This document shows, piece by piece, positions 30,987 through 43,203 of a DNA stretch of 64,000 bases; positions within the stretch are counted from its first letter, which is position 1, and each line of letters starts with the position of its first letter. The position numbers were made by a program, and so were the translations under genes. The stretch lies in assembly GCA_011947345.1 (NCBI GenBank), contig JAAVTG010000467.1, positions 1 through 64,000 of the forward strand, written 5' to 3'. The notes beneath the pieces are model-generated. The model was not told the origin of the DNA, searched no databases, and was given only the letters and a program-made list of their open reading frames with translations. The DNA comes from Phytophthora quininea (Eukaryota; Oomycota; Peronosporomycetes; Peronosporales; Peronosporaceae).

Positions 30987-33900
30987 ATGACTCGGTTGAT
31001 CCTGTGGATCCTCCTTGCGGTCTTTCGTTTAGTGGTCGCGGACGATTCCGTTCAGCTGAGTGAGAGCTTTGGCGGACCCCATGGGAACGAGTACTCGGAT
31101 GCTCCGGCGGTCGGTGCAGGGCAGACGGTGGCATCGCTGACGTTGCACGTTGGCGAGCGCTGTCACGGCCTCGAACTCCACATTTCAGCCCCCACCGACC
31201 AGACGTTTAGCCACGGGGAGAAGGAGGCTCCTACAACACGCTTACTCTCGGTGCGGGGAATACATCACGTCCATGGAAGTTCACTGGGCCAAACACAAAG
31301 GCCACACGCGGGTCTTCTACTTGCGGTTTGAGACGAGTGGAGGCAATTCGGTCTCCGGCGGATCCATGACAGATGATAAGAGCACGGCGACGGCACCGGA
31401 AGGGTATCAGCTAGGAGGTTTCTTCGGGCGTGACGGCGATGAACTTGACCTGTTGGGGGCGGTGTGGACGAAAATCGTGACGGCGCCACCAGCTCCAGAA
31501 CCATCCGAAGTAGCGGTCGTGACAGGAGGTTCAACGGCTTCTGCAGCGGATGAAGTTCCAGAAGAAACCGAACCGCCCAAAGGCACCGGGCCGGCGACTC
31601 AAGTGAGCGAAACTTATGGCGGTCCTCATGGCGACGAGTTCTCGGATCAACATTTGGTCACCTCTGGCCAAACGATCTCGTCGCTGACTCTCCACGTTGG
31701 CGCGCGATGCCATGGTCTCGAACTTGTCATCGCAGCGCCTACCGTTCAAGCGTTTACTCACGGCGGGACGGGTGGTAACTACAACGAGCTGAAACTCGGT
31801 GCGGGCGAGTACATCACGTCCATGGAAGTGCACTGGGGCAAGAAGGACGGCCACACCCGTGTCTTCTACTTGCATTTCCGAACCAATGCTGGAAAATCGG
31901 TCTCTGGCGGAACCATGACGGAGGATAAAGTCACAGTGACCGCTCCAGAAGGGTATCAACTCGGCGGGTTCTACGGTCGAGCCAGCGGCGAGCTCTACTT
32001 GCTGGGAGTCGTTTGGTCCAGCATCCTGCCCGTCGAGGAAGCGCCAGCGGCTCCGGTCGTGAGTGAAGACATCCAACTAAGTGAGGTATTCGGTGGCCCT
32101 CACGGTATCGCCTTCTCGGACATTCGGAACATCAAATTAAGCCAAACTGTGAGCTCTTTGACACTCCGGACGGGAGCCCGCAGCCACGGAATTTCGCTTG
32201 GTATATCTGCACCAGTGCAAGCAACTTTCCAACACGGAGGCACTGAAGGCGACGAACACACACTTGTCCTAGCTGCGGGCGAGTACATCACGTCGATGGA
32301 AGCTCATTGGGGCAAGAAGGATGGCCACACGCGCATTTTCCACCTCAATTTCGGCACCAGCAAGGGGCAGACGATCTCCGGTGGCGACACGACAGACGAC
32401 CGGAAGACCATCACCGCCCCTGAAGGCTTTCAGTTGAGTGGCTTTCACGGTCGATCGGAGGGTGAACTGGACCAACTCGGCGTTATTTGGACGCGAATCG
32501 GAGCGACCGATATCCCTCTCTCTGACGGTTCATCGATCCGCAACTGGGTCGGCCCAACGATCGGAGACCCCACCGACACCGCGTGCTATCGAAAGTCAGT
32601 GGGTTTCGGAGCCAACAGCGTCTGCCCTGTGGGCTACAGCAACGATGACGACGACTGTCTCGCGCAGTGTCCGCTCTCGTACCCGGTGCGGTGCTTTGCC
32701 GAGTGCATTCCCTAGAATGACGACTGCGCCAACGAAATCATTTGGAAGGTCGGGTCGGTCGTCGCCGTGGCGTTCAATGTGGCCACTTTGAACGTGTTCG
32801 GGAGCATCTGGAGCGCCTACAAGACGGCCAAGTGGGCGATCACTTGCGCTGCCAACGTCATCTCCGTCGTCCGGTCCTTGATCTTTTATCTGCGGTATCA
32901 ACAAACTGCAGCCCCGCAAGGTGACGTGGAGCAGCTTCTTACCGTGGCGTACCAAGCTGATGTCGTGCTCATCGACCTCCCTGTGGCGATATGCGCTTGC
33001 CTCGGCATGAAGATCCCCAAGAAAGCGCAATACGCCGATATCGTGGTCACCATTGTGGAAGGGATCGTCAAGCAAGCCATCACGAACGGGGACCAAATTC
33101 TGTCGACGGGGGCCAACGCCCTCAACTTCCTCGCCGACAGTAAAGCGTTGAATACCTCGGACACCACAGTCTCTGAGCTCCAGGACATCATCGATAAGAA
33201 CTCATCGTGCGGGTGGGAGCTCAAGCGACTCACCGACCGCGTCGTGTACGCAGTCAACGATGTCCGTAATGCGACACCAAACGCTGCCACCAACGACATC
33301 CGAGTCACGGTGTACGAGTCCCCAGTCGTCATGAATGACATCCCGACGGTGACCAACAACTGCATGCGGGAGCTTCTCGCCTCGAAGTCTATCACGGCCG
33401 CCTATCAGACTCGTGATATGCTGCGGAAGACATTCGGAGTCATCGTCGACCAGCTCATCGACAAGGCGACCACCGACTTGGGGGCGTCCGTGGCGGAAGA
33501 CGAATATCTACGGGAAGTGTCCAACATGGGGCTCGTAGTGCTCTCGACCATTGACCCCACAGGAATCGCCTACGTCGCCTCTCAGTTCGTGCAGCCAATT
33601 TGTGGACCTACCGCTTATCTGGGCGAGATTGGCGACGGCACTCTGCAAGACGCTCTGGGTCTGGAAACGATGGACGAAGCGTTCGAAGGCAGCTACGGGT
33701 GGTGGACCAAGAAAGGGGACGGCGTCGTCCATCTCATCTTCGAGAGCACCGATACTCTGGATGTGACGGTGGTCATTCATACCGGTGGGGATGACTTCGC
33801 CGAGGTGGATGTCGCTGCTGGGGCGACGGTCGTTTGGGACTCCACCATTGCCGAGCTCCAAGACAAAAACTTGTATCTCGATCGGTGGCGCGCCGGAATT

Positions 33901-33990
33901 CTCGGGCTGCCTGGGTCAGGAGGCGGCTCGCTGTTGATGTGGGTGCCGCGCTCGTCGGAAGGGTCATATCACCATGCACGTCCGAATTAA
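30987..33990 (+). CDS. secreted protein with three jacalin-like lectin domains and a C-terminal Cys-rich/helical domain
   Basis: Start ATG 30987 gives a signal peptide (MTRLILWILLAVFRLVVA). Three jacalin-type repeats follow, each with an FGGPHG or YGGPHG start and a GEYITSMEVHW core: about 31040-31480, 31600-32025 and 32075-32500. Next comes a Cys-rich stretch (ACYRKS...VCPVGYS...CLAQCPLSYPVRCFAECIP), then about 400 residues of mostly helical sequence. Two G runs in domain 1 (31215-31218 and 31255-31258) each need one more G to stay in frame, judged from domains 2 and 3. A TAG at 32713-32715 interrupts the same frame that continues to 33990. Jacalin domains bind mannose- or galactose-type glycans, so an extracellular or wall-associated role is inferred. 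The C-terminal part is unrecognised. Confidence 0.75.
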
Positions 33991-34076
33991 TGTCAGCTGA
34001 GTCATGTTCCTTGCTGTTGTTGTTGAGCTTTTCTTCACAGAGCGTAGCGCCAAACTTGTTCGAGTCAGGACCTCAT

Positions 34077-35952
34077 TCATCCACACCCACCAATGCCATA
34101 GTATTCATGTTCTGCTGCTCTATGGTCTGCTTCAAGTCTCGCTTCGTAAATTTCATCAATGACTTTATATCCGCCAGCCCTTTCGATCACTGCCTTGTTC
34201 TCTATTGTATTACCCAGTCGTCGCAATATCCATATCGCAGCAGTAGCGACTGCTTCCGTCTTGTGTTTGACTCGAGCGACCAACAGCGGAATGGCGTTCA
34301 TCTCCACAATCGAGTCGATATTGGCCGGATTAGATGAGAGTATGTCTAACACACTGACTGCGTGTGCCACCAGCGTTTCCTTCGTCAAAGCTCTTACCAA
34401 GACTGGGATCCCACCAGCTTGAACGATCGCGGCACTGTTGTTGCCGGCCGCATAGTCGCTGAATGCCATGGTCCTCAAGATCTTCAAACCAATCGATCGT
34501 TGCTCCTCGGTGCCGCTTGCAACCAGCTTCACCAGTGACGGCACTCCATTCAACAGACAAATCCGATTGCAGATACGTACAGCTCCCTCACCACAGCTTA
34601 AGTTCTGGAGCATTGACAGCGCCTCTAATCGCACGGATCCGGTCTCATTCTCTAGCTGCGCAACCAAACGATCAACTCCTCCGACTCGCGCGATTTCCTC
34701 CCCATACTGTGAATAGAACGACGGCCTCTTAAATGTCTTGGCTACAGCTGTGAAGACAGCGATGTCGCCGCTAAGAAGCTCCACTAATGGGGCGATTACA
34801 CCGCCCATTTCATCAATATCATACTGCTGATGCTGCAACGCACACACAATGGCAGCTTGTAGACGACGGTCCTCGCATGAGAGCAATTTCAACAGCAACT
34901 TCACTCCTCCGATGCGCTTGATCTCGAGCTGGTTGTAGTGATGCAGTTTTGCCAGGTTCCCCAAGGCGAAGCACGCGGCAATTTGTTGGTCGGTGTCGCC
35001 ATCTCGGAGCAAACTCACGAGGGCCTGGTCGGAGCTTGCCAGTTCAATAGGTTTGTGCCTGGAAAGGGTGTCGGCACCAGATAAATTTCCAATCACTTCA
35101 GCTGCAGCACCCCGTTGACTAAAGCCGGCGTTACGAACCAACACCACTAACGTTTCGACCGCCCTTGCATCAATGACCACGGCTTGATTGGGCCAGTTGT
35201 TGTGCGTTAAATCCCTCAAGGCGACGATAGCAAGCTCTTTCTGGACGCGTGTGCCACTACGAATCAGCTCCACGAGGCCATTGTGCCGTTTATACTTGGT
35301 CATGTCGATGGTTTCGCTTCGTACCAGCTCTCGCAGCAACCCTATGCAGCTCGTCTTTTGGTCGTCGCTAGTATCTTCCAACAGAGCGAAGACCGTGGCA
35401 AGACATCCCGTTTTCCGGATCGTCCTTCGGTTGGCCTCATTAGCGGCAAGACGCCAAAGCGCCCGCGTCGCGTTCTCTTTGGTAGCGGTGCCCCCTTTAT
35501 CGTCTGGTCGACCAGGGCTGGTATCCCGCTAGCGATGACGATTGCTTGGTGGGTCTCGAAATCGATGGCCAACTCGGACAGCAGCCCCGCCGTCACAGAC
35601 TTGAGCTCTTCATTATCCGATCGAAGCAGCTCCACCACCACGGGGTGGCACGAGCGATCTCGATCTTGTTAGCGTCCAGGAAAGCCAAGTTCCACAGTGC
35701 GCTAGCTGCATGCGCCTTGAGTCCGTCGTGCTCACTCTCCGATTTCAGGATTGGCAGCAACACTTGAATGCCGCCGAGCTTTGCGATACCGACGCGGTGC
35801 TCGTGGGTCAACGCCAACTCGGCCAGCTTCTGCACTGCTTGGTGTTTCTTCGCAGTCTCCCCATTAGACACCAAGCGGATCAACTGCAAAGGGAGGACAG
35901 TAGTGGCCGACCCACGGCATCGGAAGATCGAGCGGTGGGGCTTCACCGGCAT
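34077..35952 (-). CDS. armadillo-repeat protein copy B
   Basis: Minus strand from MPVKPHRS (35952). About 13-14 ARM-type units of ~42 residues are visible, including QKLAELALTHEHRVGIAKLG, LWNLAFLDANKIEIA, GLLRELVRS, GGVKLLLKLLSCEDRR and LEALSMLQNLSCGEGA. The last 434 codons (34077-35381) form one open frame. Two breaks occur near the N-terminus: a C run (35642-35645 on the plus strand) one base short, and the KGAPLP site near 35495 shared with copy A. It is the best preserved family member here except for these breaks and may still be functional if the first is sequence error. It probably acts as a cytosolic scaffold. Confidence 0.75.
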
Positions 35953-36535
35953 CTTGCAAATGCGAGACTGGGACTAAAGGTACATGTCAGGATGCGCTGG
36001 TGGCTTCATTTTTGCGGGTCTCATCATCAACTGTAGTCTTCTTCGACACACTCGCCACACGTGAATGATCTATTCGCCGCGCATTTACCGAGGTTTTCAT
36101 GGTTAAGCAATGCAAAAATCTTCATCCGATCTTTGCCATGGGTCGGGACAAAACGCCCAAGAAGGTGGAGAGATATCGAATGTGAAGTACCTGGGCAATG
36201 TGTGTAGTGTTTTCAGGTGCATGGCTCCTACGCAAAGAAAACTTCTTCGAGCGTAGCAGACACTACTCCATCCAGCGGTGGAATAGTGTCCCCAGAGGTT
36301 TTGCGGTCGGGCTGTGGTGGTGGTGAGTTGGTCGCCTTTTCTTCGTAGAGGCACAGCTTCTAAGGCATCATTGACACACCAAAATATGTTGGAGCCGTCG
36401 TAAAGCAATCAACTTGGAGAATTTTACGAGGTCCATGAACTTCTGCGCCGAACGTACCGATATCTTCTCGTTAAACCTGTCCTCCTGCTCATCTTGTCGC
36501 CTACAGCACTTCGCAGCCAATAGGTCACGATAAAA
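35953..36535. other. intergenic, nothing recognised
   Basis: About 580 bp between copy B and the CRN gene. A 101-codon minus-strand frame at 36103-36408 shows no motif or promoter. The right part is the CRN 3' flank. Confidence 0.5.
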
Positions 36536-37857
36536 TCAGATGAAATAACTAAACGTGGGGATAGATCGTGTGATCTCCCTAGCAACGGCACGCGCCATGT
36601 CAACGTCGGGGCCTAACATGCTCGCAATGTCATAGTATCGTTCGATACTCTCACGAATCCCACCACCTTCTCCGCTAGGTGGTAACACCTCTCTCCGCTT
36701 CAATCTCTTTAATGGACTTTGGAAACACGGGAGCTTGATCTCGGTGGAAGCAGTGGGTGGCTGCACCAATACTGCGCTTATTATCTCGAAAGCCTTACCT
36801 GGCTTGTTGATTGCCGCTTTGCAGATACGAGCAGAGCTCGTTGTCTTCTCGGCTACCCAGAAGAATAGCCACTCTTCTCTTAAATCAGTAAGTAGCGCCA
36901 TTACTGGCTCGGTAACGAGCAGGTCCAAAGCGATCAGCTCCGATAATGCCTGGAAATCGTTGCGTGGTTGAATGTCTCTCTTCACTTCTATCAGCATCTT
37001 CACTCCAGGCAAGTATTGAAGATCGGATTCGTCTTCCTTAACGATATCGCTGAGTATAAGCATATCTGTTCTCCCAATAAGATCAACCTCGCGGCCAGGA
37101 ACTTTAACACTGAGAATGTTTGTGCCTCTTTCCACGCCAACCACGCAAAGCTGCTTTTCCACCAACACAGCGCCAATGTTGCATTCCACGTATTCGCGAT
37201 AACGTGTGCGCTGCTGCTCCTTAGTGAGCACGATTTCTTGGTCGTTCTCAATAACAACTCGCTTCCATTCGTAGTTTTTAACCGAATTGTTTCCTGTATG
37301 GAACTGACCAGCCCGCACAGGATCCACCTTGATGCTCAAGTCATTGAGTAGCTCATTCCCCTCGGTAGAACCCACCCGTGAGTGAACATACCGCTTGCGC
37401 TTCGTCAGCACAGTTTGCGCATGCTCTTCGTGCATCTCTTGGGTCAATTGGGCAAACTCGGGGAGCTATCGCTGGCCCAGCAGTGTTTTCTGGAACCTCC
37501 ACCAGCACATGCACAGGACCCTCCCCGAGGACGGCTTTCTGCCTCTCTGCAATGGTTCGTATCACTTGATCCGCGGACAGGCCCGTATCCTCAAGAGCAG
37601 CCCCCCGCATTCAGTAGCAGGAACCCATCCGTACTCGCCTCTCTGTCCCTCACCTGGTTCTCTGTCAGTAGCCACTCCAAGCTCGTATTGTTCTTCTTCG
37701 TCAAGTAGAGCTTCAGGAGATCCGCATCACATGTGATCGACACCTTCTTCCCCTTGATCTCCTCCTTCAAGTCTCCCACCGTCTGAGCGTCGCCGATGTT
37801 CACCGGGAACGAGGTGGTCTCGCCGATAACGGCGCAAAAGATCTTAGCCGTCGCCAT
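36536..37857 (-). CDS. Crinkler (CRN) effector with nuclease-like C-terminal domain, two frame breaks
   Basis: Minus strand from ATG 37857. The N-terminal CRN module is recognisable: the opening (KIFCAVIG), the LYLTK motif at residues 50-54 in place of LFLAK, then EWL and a VHVLVEVP element corresponding to the HVLVxxP end of the CRN header. The C-terminal ~300 residues (36536-37447) include [14 protein letters not shown] and KMLIEVKRD. This is a D...ExK arrangement typical of PD-(D/E)xK nuclease-like CRN C-termini. CRNs are host-translocated proteins that act in the plant nucleus (family knowledge). The frame changes twice, at a C run (37601-37606) and a G run (37460-37463), so the gene is either a pseudogene or affected by run-length errors. 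Confidence 0.75.
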
Positions 37858-38436
37858 CAGTTGACTTGACTCCAACCTCTGGAATGAGCTCTCTGTTGCA
37901 GTTTTGCATAGAAATAGCAAGTGCATGTGTTGGTCAATCATACTCCCGCATTGCATTTACTACTAGTATATCTTTAACGCGCTGTGAGGTGAGCTGCACA
38001 AGGATCTGGTCGCATTTCGAAAGGAAACCTCGTTCGTGATGATCGCTGCATTGCTGCCCATGCACGAGATACTCACTTCCCAAACGTGTCATCAACTATC
38101 GGCTTACCCTGCCACTAGTCTCTGCGATATTGGTTTATCTCGTAGGGTTGGAGACAAACGAGCACTAGGTAGTCTTGACGTCGGTGCTGCTTTTGCGCCT
38201 CGAAGGTCGAGTACTTGGTGACCAGAGTTTCGCCAGCACCGTGCAGATGGCCGACTGGAGCTGTGGAAGTGTGGTCGCTTGATGGCTTCATTTGTCTGGT
38301 AGTGCACAGTCGTCAAGAATGATGCACCACTTTTCTTTCGCTCGACAGTGTTCTTAACTGGCAACATTTTGCGAATCGCTCTCTCGAACACAAGCAGAGA
38401 GGGTATTACAAGCTACGCACATCACGACTGAACGCC
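37858..38436. other. intergenic, divergent upstream region of CRN and small membrane gene 1
   Basis: About 580 bp with no convincing reading frame. Confidence 0.5.
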
Positions 38437-38733
38437 ATGTCGACGACTCTCGTTCCTGAGTACACATACTACGGGGGCGAAGCCGACGAAGGCACTCGGA
38501 ATCTCGGACTGACCATCGGCATCATCCTCATCGTCTTGGGCCTGCTCCTCTGTCTCTTTACCTGGTGCTACGGGATGAGTCATTCGCGTGCCGACGTGGA
38601 CCAAGGTAGAGTTGAAGAGGAGGATCGACATTCGGGAGTGACTTTGGTAGCTGTTCCAGTGCCTACAGACACCGTCAATATCGGCGGTACCCTCTACACG
38701 GTCACGGTCGACTCGCGGAGCAGTGCGGCGTAG
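38437..38733 (+). CDS. small single-pass membrane protein, family member 1
   Basis: A 98-residue protein starting MSTTLVPEYTYYGGEADEG (good ATG context CGCCATGTCG). A single hydrophobic segment at residues 24-45 (LTIGIILIVLGLLLCLFTWC) is followed by a polar acidic tail containing VTLVAVPVPTD. It shares with four neighbours the layout of a Tyr/acid-rich N-terminus, one membrane span ending in Cys, a polar tail and a hydrophobic VAxPV box. I do not recognise the family in other organisms. Orientation in the membrane is unknown and no cleavable signal is apparent. Confidence 0.6.
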   Translation: MSTTLVPEYTYYGGEADEGTRNLGLTIGIILIVLGLLLCLFTWCYGMSHSRADVDQGRVEEEDRHSGVTLVAVPVPTDTVNIGGTLYTVTVDSRSSAA

Positions 38734-38863
38734 CACCATTACAGTGGAGCAAAATACGACGACAAAATATTTTGAATTGAGGTCTTCAAGAGGTTGAGTT
38801 TCCAGTCTGGATCATCGTCGCGCAGCATTATTTTGAAGGACGGCTAACTACCGGGTATTAGCG

Positions 38864-38986
38864 ATGCTCGTCCTCGTCGGCAGAACCCTCGGACAACGAA
38901 GGCAGAGAAATGTGGCGGCGATGCCAGTCTCTAAAACCGCGATTGTTGGGACTCCATACGCTATGTACCCTAGCAGAACCAAATGA
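38864..38986 (+). pseudogene. small membrane protein, family member 2, 3' remnant
   Basis: A 40-codon open piece contains NVAAMPVSKTAIVGTPYAMY. This matches the AMPV box and the IIGTPYADY segment of members 6 and 3. The membrane span and N-terminus are missing. Confidence 0.5.
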
Positions 38987-39787
38987 CTAGCCAATTTCAC
39001 GTGTAGTCGAATTGGATTAGAAATACGCTTAGCTTTACTGAAGGGCGAATCAAGAAGTGGTGAGCGACGAAAGCCGCCGGATTGGAACCGTTGAGGAACA
39101 CTGTTTTTTTTTTGTGGTGGCACGGAAGTAGACCACGTGCACGGCACTTTGGTTTTGCTGTGCGGATTTGCGGTTTAAAATGTGTTGCAGTACGGATGCC
39201 GGCGGTCATCTCTGACATGATGTCAATGAAGTGGAATGGGCAGTTCAAATGTCACGAATAGCGCTACTCTTTTGTCAATTGAAGGCAAGTTCGCGTGGTT
39301 GAAGTGCCGAGATTATATGCTCCAGCATTGCTGCCATCGTTCCTGCGTAGACTGCATACGGGGCTCCAAACGTCTCGGTTGGGTTGTTTGTTAGACTACT
39401 TCACCGCCGGAAAAAGCTGATCTCACTCAATGACACCAGTAGTAGAGATGACAATTCCGCGGTGTTCGGAAAGACATAAAAGAACAAACAAAATTCATGC
39501 GAATCATTGAGGGAAAAAACTTTATCTTTATGAACTCAGCTCAATTGTTGTTGTTGTTGGCTCCATTCCGTACGACACGCTTTCGCCAGTCAGTGCAAGC
39601 CGAGCATGTCACCAAGCACTTAGCTTCACTTTGCGTAGATAATCGATGCGATAATTATTTTCTGGACAGGACCACAAATATTGTAGCTGTCCTCGGGTCT
39701 AAAGCAAGAACCACGTGATTAAACACTAAGGGGCCACTTCGACATTCATCCTCGACTACGCAAGCGAAACCTATCACTCTCAAGACC
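38987..39787. other. intergenic, AT-richer, no gene seen
   Basis: About 800 bp. A 73-codon plus-strand frame at 39497-39718 lacks recognisable features. A T run of nine lies at about 39104. Confidence 0.5.
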
Positions 39788-40165
39788 ATGTCGGGATACT
39801 ACGAAAACTACGACTCCGGCGAGTTGAATGCCGGGCTGATCCTCTGCATTGTCACTACTGTGTGCATTTCCCTCTGTGCCATCGTCGGGTGCTGTACATC
39901 GAGACGGACCCAGGCAGTGACTGAAGAAACTCAGACGCCCCGAACAAGCCAAACCGAGATGGTTTTACTACAAGCAAGCCCCGAAGACGATCAAACCGAC
40001 GTGGTGGTCATGGTCATGCCAGAAGGTGATGCAAATGAGGCCAACAATGGGACTGCGGGGCTAGCCGCGGTTCCTGAGATAATTGGGACTCCATACGCGG
40101 ACTACGCAGCAGCGATGGCAGCCCAGCGGCAATACCAAAGAAATTTGACAACTTACGTATCATAA
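39788..40165 (+). CDS. small single-pass membrane protein, family member 3
   Basis: A 125-residue protein starting MSGYYENYDSGELNAG. The membrane span is at about residues 15-37 and ends in a Cys pair (LCAIVGCC). The tail is Thr/Glu-rich with VVVMVMPEGD, EIIGTPYADY and a C-terminal Ala/Gln-rich stretch. Same architecture as members 1 and 6. The function is unknown. Confidence 0.65.
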   Translation: MSGYYENYDSGELNAGLILCIVTTVCISLCAIVGCCTSRRTQAVTEETQTPRTSQTEMVLLQASPEDDQTDVVVMVMPEGDANEANNGTAGLAAVPEIIGTPYADYAAAMAAQRQYQRNLTTYVS

Positions 40166-40354
40166 ATGAACCTTTGCATTCATTTGCACACCTTGCATGC
40201 ATACCCGTGGACAGCTTTGCTGCTGTACGACCCGCTGTCCGACGTTCCTTCCCTCGGTCATCTACGCAGGCTCGTGCTCCCTACTGTTGCGATCAAAACC
40301 GATAGCATCCCGTACTAAAACATTGAGGGAATCGAGCGGCGCCTAATGGATAGC

Positions 40355-43203
40355 TCACAGCAAGAACTCGAGCGAGTAGTCCTCATAGAAGCTTTGGACC
40401 GCGTCATCGTTGCGATTCGCCTCGGCCAGCAGCGCCATAAAGTCGATGGGAGCGGCGCTGTCCTCGGCCAGCAGATCCTTCACCTTGTCCTCGCTTTCAC
40501 ACGCCACCATAGCGGACAGCGTGGAACCGATGAGCTTGGAAGCCTTGCCGTTGTAGCACAAGTGCTCCGACATAGTCACCAACTGAGGCAACGTGACGCT
40601 GCCCGCCATGACGGACGGAGCGACCATCTGGCCCATGTACGGAAGCGCCTTGGGGATGTCAATCTCAAAGTCCTCGATAAACTCGAGCACATCCGTCAAC
40701 GCGCTCTCCAGAGCAGCGTTCGTGACGATCTTGCGGTCGTTCAGACCCACCAAGAAGCTGGCAATTGCGTCGCGTTCCTTGTCGCCCTTCTCCAGCCCAA
40801 TGTTCAGAGCCTTCGCCGGGATCAACACGTAGTGGTTGTCGGCGTTCAGCTCCGCGAAGCTCGCACAGGCCTCTTCCAGGTCCTCAAGCTCTACGTACTC
40901 ATCTAAGATAGCCTTCACCTTCTTTTCAAAGGCATCGGCAGTCAGGGCCGGGGCAGCTGGCTCAGCGGCCTTCTCCGACTTACCAGAGCGGCCATTCGAC
41001 TTGCTAGGCGTGGGCGGACGGCCGACGTCCTCACGACGCGAAGATCGGGAGGATGTAGAGGATGAGCTATTGCTACGGCCACGCTCCTTCTTTCCAGAGC
41101 CGCCGCTGCTTAGCGTTGCGAAGGCGTTGCCGCCGAGACGACTTCCGCTCGGGTGACGTGGTGCAGGGGCAGGGAACCGGTCCGAGTTGCTGCGGTTCTT
41201 CAAGCCCTTGGGGCGAGCCCCACCCGTCACGGTCTCCCAGCCATCCGCGTCCACAGTAGGCGTGGCGTTGCTGGCTGGGGACGAGCCAGCGGCGCGAGCC
41301 TTCCAGGCTGCCGAAGCACCTCCGCCACTGCTTCGCCGCCGGTCATTCGAGCCGACAGAACCAGTCGAGTTCATCGACTGGCTGCGCTGCAGACGAGCGT
41401 GGCCAGACGGCTTGCCGCTCGAGCGCTCCTTCTCCTTCGCTTCACGAGCGACTTCGGCATGCACTTGAGCGATCGTCATGGCCTTCGTCTCCTTACGACG
41501 AGCAACCCATCGATTCTGACGCAGTTCGAGCAGATCCTGCAGCATGAAGCGCACACGAGTGCACAGCAGTTTGGATTCGCCGCTCAGCTTCTTGATCGTG
41601 CCGTAGTATCGGTTAATGTGATCGATCTCAGCCTTCTCGCGGGCGTTGGCCTCAAGGGTCTTGCCGATCGTGCTCATCAAGTTGCAGAGACATTCGAGCG
41701 ATTCCTCATCGGGCGCAGCGATGTCACCAAACAGGATGTTAATGCACTCGTGCATGATGCGCGAGCTCAGCATGCGCTGTTTGAAGAGCTCGCCAACGAA
41801 GCGAATGTGGCCGAGAGACGCCCGCTTCATGAGCAGTTCCTTCTCTAGGCGCTCGTCTTCAGGGAGCTCTTCCAAGCCTTCGACGGCAGGCTTAGCCTCG
41901 AATTCCTTCTGGCAGCGCTGCAGCAGCAGCTTACGGAAAAGTTTGTGTGTGTCGGTGACAACCTCGTTGTCTTCAAGAGTGATAGCAGGCATAGCCGTCT
42001 GCGCGATCTTGGCGCACAGCTCGGCGTACATCGTGGAGAAGTGCCACTCCATCTGAGCCTTGGCGATGACCATCTCAATCACGCCCTTCAGGACCTCAAG
42101 ACCGCGGACGGCGACCTCGATCAGCTGGTCCGACAGCTTGTCGAACTTCTCGATCGACAGTTTGTTCAGAATGGACTTGGCCTCCTTCAGAGAAGCTTCC
42201 GATGACTCCACGGGGTCGTCCAGACGCGACTTGGTGTGCGACGGCTTCCAGCGAGTCTCCTCGTTGATCTCAAGAGGAGCGCAGTCCTCAAGTGCAGGCG
42301 CAGTGTCGTGTTGGTGACCACGTCCGCCGCGACCGCTGCGTCCACCACGGCCACTGCCGCGTTCCCGACGTCCCCGGCCCTCACTGAAGTTTCCACTACT
42401 GCCGTGGCGTCCCAGAGAGCGGGACGAGTCATTACGACGCATGCCCTTGGACGACACCTCCGGAGGAGGCGCTGACAGAGCTTTGGTGGTCTTGTCCGCA
42501 GCAATCACCATGCCCTTGACACCTTCTGGGATTGGGCACTTTTCCACCTCGGGCTCCATCTCCAGCAGCTGCTTGATCGTGTACATGATGCGCTCGCCGA
42601 TCACAGCCTGCTCCGCTACCACTTCAGGCTTCTCCTGCTCGGCCTGTTCCTCTTCCTCTACAACTTCAGTCGCCTCTTCTTCTACTACTTTTTCAGCTTC
42701 AGATTGGACCTCGACGTCAACACTGACGTCCTGCTTCTGCTTCTCCTCTCTCTCCGAGGCTTCCTGGGCCTGCTCGGCCTTGTCGCTCTCCAGCTTCTCG
42801 TCGGCTTCAGGCTCCGAGGCACTAGAAGTGGCCGTCGACGACGTCACGGTCTCTGTCTTGGTCTCCGTAGTCTCTCCCTTAGTGGTGGTGGTGGTGGTCA
42901 CGGTGGTGGTTGTGGTGGTGGTCTCCGTCTTCATGGCGGCGGGGACGAACGGCTGCGCCATAACTACAACATAATAAATAAGATGTAATCCTCTACTTGT
43001 CTACTAGATTATTATATGAATTTTCTTACAGGAAGGCACGAACGGCTTAGCGTCGAGCTTGAGCGCGCTCTTGGCGGGGACGACGTGGGTGCTGTGTGGG
43101 CCGACGGCGTCCAGGCCGGCGCGCTCGTGTTGAACACGAACTCCTTGGCCGTGGGGCGCAGCTTGGAGGCCACGGGCCGCTTGTTGTCCAGCGCCTCGGT
43201 CAT
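40355..43203 (-). CDS. eIF4G: eukaryotic translation initiation factor 4G
   Basis: Two exons: 43203-43030, a 66-bp intron (GTAAGA...TTGTAG, 43029-42964), and 42963-40355. Exon 1 has a PAM2-like motif (KLRPTAKEFVFNTSAPAW) for poly(A)-binding protein contact. Exon 2 has a Thr-rich and acidic lead and an eIF4E-binding motif, YTIKQLL. An Arg/Gly-rich stretch precedes the MIF4G domain (about residues 255-500 of exon 2, SILNKLSIEKFDKLSDQL). An MA3 domain sits at the C-terminus (last ~175 residues). It scaffolds eIF4E, eIF4A and PABP in cap-dependent initiation. Exon 1 is one base out of phase with exon 2 unless a run of four G (43076-43079, plus strand) has five, which would also give the repeated KPFVPS/QPFVPA pattern. 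Confidence 0.9.

Noticed and set aside
40346..42974. Several long plus-strand frames (up to 231 codons)
   Set aside because: All are antisense shadows of eIF4G, whose domains are unambiguous on the minus strand.
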